A DNA stretch of 58,373 bases from contig CALWRQ010000002.1 in NCBI GenBank assembly GCA_944383965.1, positions 1 to 58,373 of the forward strand. The letters run 5' to 3'. The notes below the pieces were generated by a model. The model saw only the letters and a list, made by a program, of their open reading frames with translations, did no database searches and was not told the origin of the DNA. Position 1 is the stretch's first letter. Each line of letters starts with the position of its first letter. Of this stretch, positions 8,438 to 16,758 are shown piece by piece. The DNA is from an uncultured Lachnospiraceae bacterium (GTDB taxonomy: Bacteria > Bacillota > Clostridia > Lachnospirales > Lachnospiraceae). The translations under genes and the position numbers were made by a program.

Positions 8438-9015
8438 GAGCGGCCTCCTTCTGGATCCTCTGTCTGTATTTTTTCCACGCAGACCTTACAGACGGCCTCC
8501 TGAAGGGCTTTTGTGTAGGGAGAAAAAGCACACTGCTCTTTTCCGTATTTCTGATTCAGCTCATATTCCAGAGGAAGCCAGGTGGAAATCGGTGCTTCAT
8601 TGTGCTGGATCAGAGTTTCCATACGGTCCAGAGCTTTGTAAAGCCGTGCTTCATTGGTTTCCTGGGCATCCATTTCCTCATAGAGGGCTTTCATTTCCTC
8701 ACAGTAGGGCCGGGGCAGGGAAGCAACCCAGCGATTCAGCAGATCTGCTTCCGTCTGCTCGTGCATCTCCGTTTTTTCAAAGGCAGGGATATCTCCGGTG
8801 AACGCTTCTCCCAGATCATGGATCAGGCACATCAGAATCACTTTGTTCATATCCAGACCGGGATATTCGTCTTTGACAAAATATGCCGTCAGAGCCAGAC
8901 GCCAGCTGTGTTCTGCCACACTTTCATGACGATTTTCAGAAGTCCAGGAATGGCGGGTATTGTTTTTCAGCCGTTCAGCCACGGCGAGGGCATTGAAAAG
9001 CGCATTGATTTCCAT
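8434..9015 (-). CDS. HD-domain protein, YfbR-like 5'-deoxynucleotidase family
   Basis: A 193-residue single-domain HD hydrolase. The metal ligands are visible in HESVAEHSW and in CLIHDLGEAFTGDIPAF, with further conserved D/E residues towards the C terminus. This layout is that of the YfbR/HDDC2 group, which dephosphorylates deoxynucleoside monophosphates; substrate is inferred only from family. The start has AGGAG 4 bases upstream. It sits between mutL and miaA, which are often adjacent in Clostridia, and seems to have its own promoter and a structured leader (9037-9117). It overlaps miaA by 4 bp. Confidence 0.82.
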   Translation of the reverse strand: MEINALFNALAVAERLKNNTRHSWTSENRHESVAEHSWRLALTAYFVKDEYPGLDMNKVILMCLIHDLGEAFTGDIPAFEKTEMHEQTEADLLNRWVASLPRPYCEEMKALYEEMDAQETNEARLYKALDRMETLIQHNEAPISTWLPLEYELNQKYGKEQCAFSPYTKALQEAVCKVCVEKIQTEDPEGGRS

Positions 9016-9036
9016 AAAACTCCTATCTCCGGATTG

Positions 9037-9117
9037 ACACCGAAGGATTTGATAATAGGCCCGCTGTATTCAATATATGAGGATACCGCGGAAAATAGAC
9101 GAAAATCCGTTCGGTGT
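9037..9117 (-). other. Long inverted repeat in the leader of the HD-miaA transcript
   Basis: The 12 bases at 9037-9048 (ACACCGAAGGAT) are the reverse complement of 9105-9117 except for one bulged base. The arms enclose 56 bases. The outer arm starts close to the predicted transcription start and the inner arm ends about 14 bases before the ribosome site. It could fold the whole leader into one long stem. Confidence 0.45.
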
Positions 9118-9121
9118 TCCT

Positions 9122-9127
9122 AGTATA
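9122..9127 (-). promoter_or_regulatory. Extended -10 promoter for HD-miaA
   Basis: On the minus strand TGT precedes TATACT, an extended -10 element (TGnTATACT). No good -35 is present at 16-18 bp. It would give a leader of about 100 nt for the HD gene. Moderate support only. Confidence 0.45.
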
Positions 9128-9213
9128 ACATGGAACAGATTGGTAATTTCTTACGATTTACATAAGATTGCAGCAGAGCATAAGTTTACATAAAATAATT
9201 ATGTCAACCATTC

Positions 9214-11163
9214 TCATACAATCCGCTTGAATTTTTTTTCCAGCTCGTATTTGCTCATGGAAATGATGGTAGGCCGGCCATGGGGGCAGGCATAAGGGTT
9301 GTCCAGGGTAAGGAGCTGGTCAATCAGCTCATTGGCCTCCGCCGCAGACATCCGGTGGTTCCCCTTTACGGCAGCCTTGCAGGACATGGATGCCACCCGC
9401 TCATAGATCGCATCCGGGTCAGTCAAAGCAGAGTCTTCCGACAGAGAATCGATCATTTCCATGAGAAGATCTTTTTCTGCAATGGAAAAAAGATTGACAG
9501 GAACACCGCTCACTGCATATTCTTTCCCTCCGAAAGGTTCAATCTCGAATCCGATCCGGGAAAAGCAGTCCATATACGCTTCCAGGAGCAGCTGTTCCCG
9601 TTCGCTCAGGGTAAGAATGATCGGCGGACTGACGGCCTGGGAAGCGTGTTCTCTGTTTTTCAGAGAGTTCATGGTCCGCTCATAGAGTACTTTTTCATGG
9701 GCGGCATGCTGATCAATAATAAAAAGCTGACTGTCGAATTCCACAAGCCAGTAGGTTTCAAAAAGCTGTCCGATCAGCTTGTGGCGTGTTCTGGAGGAAG
9801 GCTCCAGAAGTTTTTCGCGGAACAGATCCAGCTGCCCTTCCGTGCTGCCGGTTTCTGCCGCTTTTTCAGGAACGGCTGCTGCCGGGAGAGAAGCTTTGAC
9901 CGGCGAAGCAGACGGAGCAGCCGCCTGCATCCGGTACGGAGCCGGTTCTTCCCTCAGAGTATCGGCGGAACGGGGAAAGAGATCGTCTTTATTTTTAGGA
10001 GTGACAGCTGCCTGCTCCCGGACCGTATTTTCCGGAGAGCTATGGAGCCGTTCCATTCTTGCCCGCTCAAAAGGTTCTGCAAAACGGGTCCTGCTGTGCT
10101 GCTCTTCTTCCTGGCGCCGCAGTTCCAGCCCATCCTTCTTCTCCTGCTTTTCCAGATTTACCTCAGGAATCAGCTCTTTATGGGACAGGGCATTCTGGAG
10201 AGCCGTAAGGACCATCCGGTAAATCCCCTCTCCGTCCCGGAAGCGCAGCTCCATTTTGGTGGGATGAACGTTGACATCCAGAAAATCCGGCTGGATATGG
10301 AAATGAAGCAGGGTAAACGGATATTTATGCTGCATCATAAAAGGCTTGTAGGCTTCCTCGATTGCTTTGGCGATCAGGTTGCTTTTGATATACCGGCCGT
10401 TAATATAATAATTTTCATAGTTGCGGTTGCTGCGGGCGATCACCGGCTTTCCGATGAAGCCATGGATCTTTACAGGTCCCCCCTCGGCCTGAATGGGGAG
10501 CAGATTGGAAGCGATCTCTCTTCCGTAAACCGTATAGATAATATCCTTCAGATTATGATTTCCGGAAGTATGGAGCCGGTTCTGATTGTTCTGAATGAAC
10601 CGGACAGACACTTCCGGATGGGACAGAGCGATCTTTTCCACCAGATCTGCCACATGAGCTCCTTCCGTCTGAGGAGTTTTCAGAAACTTTCTCCTTACAG
10701 GAGTATTATAGAACAGGTTTCTGGCAATAAAGGTGGTGCCCTCGGGAGCACCTACCTCCTCTATGGACTTTTCTGCACCGCCCTCGATCTGATAACGGGT
10801 TCCGGTGAGACTCTGACCGGTTTTGGTGATGACTTCCACCTGAGATACAGCGGCAATGCTGGAAAGAGCTTCTCCGCGGAATCCAAGAGAGGAGATAGTA
10901 AATAGATCCTCCACAGAAGAGATTTTGCTGGTGGAGTGACGGAGAAAGGCGGTGGCCACTTCATCAGCGGGAATTCCGCAGCCGTTGTCTGTGACCCGGA
11001 TAAAGGAGATCCCGCCGTCTCTGATTTCGACAGTTACAGCGGTAGCTTTGGCATCAATGGCATTTTCCAGCAGCTCCTTTACTACGGAAGCAGGGCGCTC
11101 GATCACCTCTCCCGCTGCGATTTTATTTATGGTATTCTGATCCAGTACGGTAATATGCGGCAT
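9214..11163 (-). CDS. mutL: DNA mismatch repair protein MutL (with endonuclease motif)
   Basis: A 649-residue MutL. The N-terminal GHKL ATPase shows NAIDAKAT, DNGCGI and GFRGEAL. The middle linker (about 340-450) is low in conservation. The C-terminal dimerisation domain carries DQHAAHEKVLYE near residue 482, which fits the DQHA(X)2E(X)4E nicking motif, and CPHGRP near residue 624. The protein should therefore nick DNA itself, as expected without MutH. Two ATGs lie close together: AGGAGG abuts the first and is 6 bases from the second, so the start is placed at 11163. It follows mutS by 10 bp and is the last gene of miaB-mutS-mutL. Confidence 0.97.
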   Translation of the reverse strand: MPHITVLDQNTINKIAAGEVIERPASVVKELLENAIDAKATAVTVEIRDGGISFIRVTDNGCGIPADEVATAFLRHSTSKISSVEDLFTISSLGFRGEALSSIAAVSQVEVITKTGQSLTGTRYQIEGGAEKSIEEVGAPEGTTFIARNLFYNTPVRRKFLKTPQTEGAHVADLVEKIALSHPEVSVRFIQNNQNRLHTSGNHNLKDIIYTVYGREIASNLLPIQAEGGPVKIHGFIGKPVIARSNRNYENYYINGRYIKSNLIAKAIEEAYKPFMMQHKYPFTLLHFHIQPDFLDVNVHPTKMELRFRDGEGIYRMVLTALQNALSHKELIPEVNLEKQEKKDGLELRRQEEEQHSRTRFAEPFERARMERLHSSPENTVREQAAVTPKNKDDLFPRSADTLREEPAPYRMQAAAPSASPVKASLPAAAVPEKAAETGSTEGQLDLFREKLLEPSSRTRHKLIGQLFETYWLVEFDSQLFIIDQHAAHEKVLYERTMNSLKNREHASQAVSPPIILTLSEREQLLLEAYMDCFSRIGFEIEPFGGKEYAVSGVPVNLFSIAEKDLLMEMIDSLSEDSALTDPDAIYERVASMSCKAAVKGNHRMSAAEANELIDQLLTLDNPYACPHGRPTIISMSKYELEKKFKRIV

Positions 11164-11173
11164 AGGCATCCTC

Positions 11174-13837
11174 CTATTTTCCGTTCCAGCGGTTTTTCAG
11201 CTTGGTCTGCAGACGGTAAAGCGTGTTCAAAGCGTCGATGGGAGTCATTTTCCCCAGTTCCAGCTCTCCGATTTCCCGGATAATATCGTCTTCCCGGACG
11301 GTATCAAACAGGGTAAGCTGAGTCAGTTCCACATCATCCGGGCGGGGAACCGGACGCCGCTGTCCGGGGGAAGAAACGTTGGTTTCGGCGATTTCTCTGG
11401 CTTTGGCAGTGATGTCCGCCCCGGCCAGTTCCTCTACCAGCTCCTTGGCCCGCTCAATGACTCCTTCCGGAACTCCGGCCAGTTTTGCAACCTGGATTCC
11501 GTAGCTTTTGTCGGCTCCTCCTTTTATGATCTTGCGTAGGAAAACGATGTCATCTCCCTGCTCCTTCACTGCAATGCAGTAGTTGTTCACACCGGGAAGG
11601 GTTCCTTCCAGTTCGGTCAGCTCATGATAATGGGTGGCGAACAGGGTTTTTGCGCCCAGAATTTTTGTATTGCAGATATACTCTACCACCGCCCATGCGA
11701 TGGCCAGGCCGTCAAAGGTACTGGTACCGCGGCCGATCTCATCCAGAATCAGCAGGCTGTGGCGGGTGGCGTTGCGGAGAATGTTGGCTACTTCCGTCAT
11801 TTCCACCATGAACGTGCTCTGCCCGGAGGCAAGATCATCAGAAGCGCCTACCCTGGTGAAGATCCGGTCGCAGAGACCGATATTGGCTTCTTCGGCGGGG
11901 ACAAAACTTCCGATCTGAGCCATGAGTACGATCAGGGCGGTCTGCCGCATATAGGTGGATTTTCCGGCCATGTTGGGACCGGTAATGATGGAGATTTTGT
12001 TTTTCCCGTTATCCAGATAGGTATCATTGGCTACAAACAGATCATCTCTCATCATCTGTTCCACTACGGGATGCCGACCGTTTTTGATCTGAATGATGCC
12101 TTTTTCATTGATTTTTGGTTTGGTATAGTTATTTCTGGTAGCAACCAGGGACAGAGATGCAAATACATCGATGCCGGCTACTGCCTTGGCTGTTTTCTGA
12201 ATACGCAGAACCTGTCCGGCAATCTGATCCCGCACCTGACAGAACAGATCATATTCCAGAGATACCAGCTTGTCCTCCGCACCAAGAATCACGTCCTCCA
12301 GTTCCTTGAGCTTTGGCGTGGTGAACCGTTCTGCATTAACCAGGGTCTGCTTGCGGATGAAATAGTCCGGAACAAGGTCCTTGAAAGAGTTGGTGACCTC
12401 AAAATAGTAACCGAAGACTTTGTTGAACTTGATCTTCAGATTTTTGATGCCTGTCTTTTCCCGCTCCTCCGCTTCCAGAGAAGCCAGCCAGGTCTTTCCT
12501 TCTGTTTTCGCGTTGCGGAGGCGGTCGGCCTCCTGGTTGAAGCCTTCGCGGATCATGCCTCCTTCACGGACTGTGATGGGGGGCTCGTCCACGATGGCGG
12601 CAGCAATCAGATCCCGCAGATCCTCCAGCGGATCCAGGTCAGAACAGATCTGCTTTAAAATATCAGAGGTGAAATCTTTCAGCAGATCTCTGATATAGGG
12701 AAGCATATCCAGAGAATTCTTGAAAGCGAGCAGATCTCTTGGATTGGCCGTTTTGTAGCTGATCCGTCCGATCAGGCGTTCCAGGTCATAGATGGAGTTC
12801 AGATATTCCCGCAGTTCTTCTCTGGAGATATAATTCAGGTTCAGTTCTTCTACGGCATTCTGACGGTCCAGAATCGCATCCTTCCGGATCAGGGGCTGTT
12901 CGATAAAGCTGCGGAGCAGCCGGGCTCCCATGGCCGTTTTTGTTTTGTCCAGAACCCACAGCAGGCTTCCTCTCTTCTGCTTTTCCCTCAGAGTTTCCAG
13001 AAGTTCCAGATTTCTCCGGGTGGAAATATCCAGCACCATATACTGTCCGGTGGAATAAGGAACCAGAGAGGTGATATGGGAAAGATCACTTTTCTGCGTT
13101 TCATAAAGATACTGCATGACTGCACCCGCAGCTACGACGCCTACAGGATAATCCGCCAGCCCCAGTCCGTCCAGAGAGGCTACACGATAATGCTCTTTCA
13201 GGATCCTGCGGCAGCTTTCATCAGAAAAGAACCGGGGATCCAGGGAGGAAAGATAGGCCTGGCACCGGTTCTTCAGTTCTTCCATATCAATGCCGGACAT
13301 AAAAAAAGCATCATTGCACACAATTTCTGATGGGGTAAAGTGAGCCAGTTCATCAAACAGCTCCCGTTCGGAACGGGCTTCTGTCACCAGAAAGTCGCCC
13401 GTACTGATATCACAGGAGGCGATGCCGAAGCAGTCTCCTATGTATACGATTCCCATAAGAAAATTGTTTTTCGTTTCGTCAAGAGCCTGGGTGCTGGTAA
13501 CCGTTCCCGGAGTGACCACGCGGATTACTTCTCTGCGCACCAGTCCTTTGGCCTGTTTGGGATCTTCCATCTGTTCGGCGATGGCTACCTTATAGCCTTT
13601 CTGAACCAGCCTGGTCAGATAGGATTCCACGGCGTGAAAGGGGACGCCGCACATGGGCGCCCGCTCCTCCAGTCCGCACTCCTTGCCTGTAAGAGTGATC
13701 TCCAGCTCCCTTGACGCTGTCAGGGCGTCATCAAAGAACATTTCGTAAAAGTCCCCCAGCCGGTAGAACAGAATGCAGTCCTTATACTGCTCTTTTGTTT
13801 TCATATATTCCGTCATCATTGGTGATAACTTTGCCAC
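11174..13837 (-). CDS. mutS: DNA mismatch repair protein MutS
   Basis: An 887-residue MutS1. The N-terminal mismatch-reading motif is FYEMF inside FYRLGDFYEMFFDDA (about residues 24-38). The connector, lever and clamp domains follow. The ATPase has Walker A GPNMAGKST near 619, the Walker B LILDEIGRGTSTFDG, and a C-terminal helix region. It recognises base mismatches and recruits MutL encoded immediately downstream. The length is normal and no motif is missing. It starts 5 bp after the miaB stop, so the two are surely co-transcribed. Confidence 0.98.
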   Translation of the reverse strand: MAKLSPMMTEYMKTKEQYKDCILFYRLGDFYEMFFDDALTASRELEITLTGKECGLEERAPMCGVPFHAVESYLTRLVQKGYKVAIAEQMEDPKQAKGLVRREVIRVVTPGTVTSTQALDETKNNFLMGIVYIGDCFGIASCDISTGDFLVTEARSERELFDELAHFTPSEIVCNDAFFMSGIDMEELKNRCQAYLSSLDPRFFSDESCRRILKEHYRVASLDGLGLADYPVGVVAAGAVMQYLYETQKSDLSHITSLVPYSTGQYMVLDISTRRNLELLETLREKQKRGSLLWVLDKTKTAMGARLLRSFIEQPLIRKDAILDRQNAVEELNLNYISREELREYLNSIYDLERLIGRISYKTANPRDLLAFKNSLDMLPYIRDLLKDFTSDILKQICSDLDPLEDLRDLIAAAIVDEPPITVREGGMIREGFNQEADRLRNAKTEGKTWLASLEAEEREKTGIKNLKIKFNKVFGYYFEVTNSFKDLVPDYFIRKQTLVNAERFTTPKLKELEDVILGAEDKLVSLEYDLFCQVRDQIAGQVLRIQKTAKAVAGIDVFASLSLVATRNNYTKPKINEKGIIQIKNGRHPVVEQMMRDDLFVANDTYLDNGKNKISIITGPNMAGKSTYMRQTALIVLMAQIGSFVPAEEANIGLCDRIFTRVGASDDLASGQSTFMVEMTEVANILRNATRHSLLILDEIGRGTSTFDGLAIAWAVVEYICNTKILGAKTLFATHYHELTELEGTLPGVNNYCIAVKEQGDDIVFLRKIIKGGADKSYGIQVAKLAGVPEGVIERAKELVEELAGADITAKAREIAETNVSSPGQRRPVPRPDDVELTQLTLFDTVREDDIIREIGELELGKMTPIDALNTLYRLQTKLKNRWNGK

Positions 13838-13842
13838 TGCTT

Positions 13843-15360
13843 TTAACCCTCCCGGTGTCCCATATAGTAAAAGCCTTTTGACTCTTCCAGATAAACGTTC
13901 ACAATGGAACCGATCAGATCTTCTGTTCCGGGGAAATGAACCAGAGTATTATTGCTCATTCTGCCGGTGACATAGCCGTCCATATGAGTGTTCTTTTCTT
14001 CCACCAGTACGGACTGTACGGTGTGAACATCCCGGCAGCAGACTTCTGCGGCAATCTGCTGGACTTCCCGAAGCAGGCGGTCAAAACGGTCCTTTACCAC
14101 TGTTTCCGGAACCTGGCCTTCCATAGAAGCGGCAGGAGTTCCGGAGCGCTTGGAATAGATAAATGTAAAGGCACTGTCATAACGTACCCGGCGTACCACA
14201 TCCAGCGTGTCCTGGAAATCCTCTTCGGTCTCTCCCGGAAATCCCACTATGATATCGGTGGTAAGGGAAATGTCGGGAATGGCAGCACGGATGCGGTCCA
14301 CCAGAGAGAGATACTGCTCTTTGGTGTAACGGCGGTTCATTTTTTCCAGGATCCGTGTGCTTCCGGACTGTACCGGAAGATGAAGATGACGGCAGATTTT
14401 TTCGGAATCCTTCATCACCTGAATCAGCTCGTCGGACAGATCCTTAGGGTGAGACGTCATGAAGCGGATCCGCTCAATGCCGTCGATGGCTTCCACTCTG
14501 CGCAGAAGCTGGGCAAAGCTGATGGGAGAACCTAAAGCTTTCCCGTAGGAATTCACATTCTGTCCCAGAAGCATCACTTCCTTCACACCTTCAGAAGCCA
14601 GCCTGCGGATCTCCGCGACAATATCTTCCGGATCCCTGCTTCTCTCCCGGCCTCTTACATAGGGCACGATGCAGTAGCTGCAGAAATTGTTGCAGCCGAA
14701 CATAATATTGACTCCGGACTTAAAGGAATACTTCCGGTCTGCCGGAAGATCTTCCACGATCTCGGAAGTCCCTTCCCAGACGTCAACTTCCATACGGCCG
14801 GTTGCAAGCCGGTCAAAAAGCAGCTCTGCCAGCTTGTAGATATTGTGGGTTCCGAAGATGATATCTACAAACCGGTAGCTCGTTCTGATCTTTTCCACTT
14901 CCTCTGCCTCCTGCATCATGCAGCCGCATAGGCCGACCAGCATGGAGGGTCGCTTTTTCTTCAGGCTGTGGACATAACCCAGATGTCCGTAAACCTTCAG
15001 GTTGGCATTTTCCCGTACGGTGCAGGTATTGTAGAGGACAAAGTCGGCAGCTTCCGTATCCACTTCCATAAAACCGGAACGGATCAGCAGTCCGCCCAGC
15101 TTTTCAGAATCCTTGGCATTCATCTGACAGCCATAGGTTTCAATATGAAAGGTGGCGAAAGCTCCGGCTTCCGTCATCTTCTGAAGCTGTTCGCTGCCGT
15201 ACCGCAGGAGCGCTTCTCCGGAGGCACAGTCGCTCTCAAAGCGGGCCTTCACGATCTCCTTTACGCAGGAACAGAAATACAGCTGGCGCTCCGGCTCAGC
15301 AGAAGGGGCATTTGAATATATTTCATCTTTAGAGAATGTATGATCTCCGATTATCAGCAT
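13843..15360 (-). CDS. miaB: tRNA-2-methylthio-N6-dimethylallyladenosine synthase MiaB
   Basis: A radical-SAM methylthiotransferase that adds the 2-methylthio group to i6A37 of tRNA. The N-terminal MTTase domain has ETYGCQMNAKDSE and CGCMMQE, which bind the auxiliary cluster. The radical-SAM motif CxxxCxxC is in CNNFCSYC near residue 222, and a C-terminal TRAM domain ends the protein. A frame extends to 15408, but AAAGGAA lies 6 bases before the ATG at 15360, giving 505 residues. Two candidate promoters precede it (15434-15462, 15482-15510). It heads the miaB-mutS-mutL operon. Confidence 0.96.
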   Translation of the reverse strand: MLIIGDHTFSKDEIYSNAPSAEPERQLYFCSCVKEIVKARFESDCASGEALLRYGSEQLQKMTEAGAFATFHIETYGCQMNAKDSEKLGGLLIRSGFMEVDTEAADFVLYNTCTVRENANLKVYGHLGYVHSLKKKRPSMLVGLCGCMMQEAEEVEKIRTSYRFVDIIFGTHNIYKLAELLFDRLATGRMEVDVWEGTSEIVEDLPADRKYSFKSGVNIMFGCNNFCSYCIVPYVRGRERSRDPEDIVAEIRRLASEGVKEVMLLGQNVNSYGKALGSPISFAQLLRRVEAIDGIERIRFMTSHPKDLSDELIQVMKDSEKICRHLHLPVQSGSTRILEKMNRRYTKEQYLSLVDRIRAAIPDISLTTDIIVGFPGETEEDFQDTLDVVRRVRYDSAFTFIYSKRSGTPAASMEGQVPETVVKDRFDRLLREVQQIAAEVCCRDVHTVQSVLVEEKNTHMDGYVTGRMSNNTLVHFPGTEDLIGSIVNVYLEESKGFYYMGHREG

Positions 15361-15433
15361 GTTAAATTCCTTTCTTTTACTGGCATCCATTCCCGGCATA
15401 CGGATCATCCGGCCGGAAAACAGAGATTGTATA

Positions 15434-15462
15434 ATTATATATCAACCGATATACAAAATCAA
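15434..15462 (-). promoter_or_regulatory. Promoter for miaB-mutS-mutL (proximal)
   Basis: On the minus strand: -35 TTGATT (15462-15457), 17-bp spacer, -10 TATAAT (15439-15434). The leader to the miaB ATG would be about 65 nt. Confidence 0.7.
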
Positions 15463-15481
15463 ACGAAAACTACATTCTGTG

Positions 15482-15510
15482 ATTATATATTCTGTCAGCC
15501 GCAAAAGCAA
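15482..15510 (-). promoter_or_regulatory. Second, distal promoter for miaB-mutS-mutL
   Basis: On the minus strand: -35 TTGCTT (15510-15505), 17-bp spacer, -10 TATAAT (15487-15482). The -35 is weaker than in the proximal promoter 48 bp downstream. The 175-bp gap holds no gene. Confidence 0.5.
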
Positions 15511-15535
15511 CCCCCAAATGGAAACCATCTTCAGC

Positions 15536-16675
15536 CTAGGACCTCTTCTGCTCGAAATAGGAAAGGACGGTATCCAGCGTGACTTCATATCCCATGGAAA
15601 GGGAATCTTTCTCTACGTACTCTTCCCGGGTGTGAGCGCCGTCTCCGTAATAGGAACCGAAGCAGACGGCAGGAATTCCGAGAGAAAGGGGAATGTTGCA
15701 GTCTGTGGAACCGGATTCACGGCTGCATGTTTTTCCCGTAACTGCCTGCATTCTGGCTTCCGTTTCCCGGAGCATGGTCTCCCGGATTTTTTCGGCTTCA
15801 GGACTCAGATTCTCGCAGGGTCTCTCACCGACCAGCTGTACGGAAATATCCGGACGGTCAAAAATTTTCCGGAACTGTTCTTCCATGTAGGCCAGACCGG
15901 TTCTGGTATCAGACCGGAACTCACAGAGCATATGGGCTTCCTGGGCAATGGTGTTGACGGAAGTGCCTCCGGAAATGGTCCCGACGTTATAAGTAGTCTT
16001 TCCTTCTTCCGGGACTTTTACGGCATAGATGTCCCGGATCACGTTAGCCAGCTTTTCAATGGCATTATCTCTGCCGAAATCTCCGTAGGAATGACCTCCC
16101 TGCGTTTTGGCCGTTACTAAAAAGCGATGAGATCCTACTGCGCGGCTGATCACTTCATCCAGACGGCCGTCAAAGCTGTAAAAAGCCCGGATCCGTCCGG
16201 CATAATCGGAACAGACTTTCCGGCTTCCCTTCAGGTTTCCCAGACCTTCTTCGCCGGAATTGCATACAAACAGGATTCCGGCGCCATCCTTCGGATTCAG
16301 TCCGGACTGCGTTACATACTTTGCCGCCATGAGGAGGCAGACCAGATTGGCTGTATCGTCTCCCACTCCGGGGCAGCACAGGCGCCCGTTCTCTTCTTTC
16401 CACGGCAGGGGAGAGGTATCCGGAAATACCACATCCGTATGGGCCATGAATACGATTACCGGATTGTTCTCCGTCACCCCCAGGGCATATACGGTGTTCA
16501 GGGCGCTGTCTGTATAAACGGTTCCGGCTCCCATGTCCTCCAGCCATTTTCTGCAGAATTCCATGCGCTTTTCCTCATGATTGGACGGGGAAGGAATCTG
16601 CGCAAGGGTTTTCAGAAGGGCAAGAGCCTCCGCGCTGTGCTCTTTGATAAAAAGTTTTGCCTGTTCTGTGATCAT
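15536..16675 (-). CDS. M20-family metallopeptidase
   Basis: A 379-residue M20/M25/M40-type peptidase. The zinc ligands are visible in MAHTDVV, GVGDDTAN and NSGEEGLG, with a dimerisation domain in the middle. It probably cleaves short peptides or acyl-amino acids in the cytosol, as no signal peptide is present. The frame continues to 16876, but the ATG at 16675 has GGAGGAG 5 bases upstream and begins exactly where family similarity begins. It is the last gene after the peptide ABC transporter on the same strand, which fits import followed by hydrolysis. A hairpin at 16708-16744 may reduce its transcription. Confidence 0.88.
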   Translation of the reverse strand: MITEQAKLFIKEHSAEALALLKTLAQIPSPSNHEEKRMEFCRKWLEDMGAGTVYTDSALNTVYALGVTENNPVIVFMAHTDVVFPDTSPLPWKEENGRLCCPGVGDDTANLVCLLMAAKYVTQSGLNPKDGAGILFVCNSGEEGLGNLKGSRKVCSDYAGRIRAFYSFDGRLDEVISRAVGSHRFLVTAKTQGGHSYGDFGRDNAIEKLANVIRDIYAVKVPEEGKTTYNVGTISGGTSVNTIAQEAHMLCEFRSDTRTGLAYMEEQFRKIFDRPDISVQLVGERPCENLSPEAEKIRETMLRETEARMQAVTGKTCSRESGSTDCNIPLSLGIPAVCFGSYYGDGAHTREEYVEKDSLSMGYEVTLDTVLSYFEQKRS

Positions 16676-16707
16676 GAAATCTCCTCCTTCTGTGTGTACC
16701 GCAAAAC

Positions 16708-16744
16708 GGGCACCTCCGGGGCCGATGCGGCCGCGAAGATGCCC
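16708..16744 (-). terminator. Stem-loop between binding-protein gene and M20 peptidase
   Basis: On the minus strand GGGCATCTTC pairs with GGAGGTGCCC (10 bp with two G-U pairs), enclosing a GC-rich inner stem, and is followed by GTTTTG. The T run is short, so it may be a partial terminator that lets some transcription reach the peptidase gene. Confidence 0.45.
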
Positions 16745-16758
16745 TTCTGCTGATCTTA

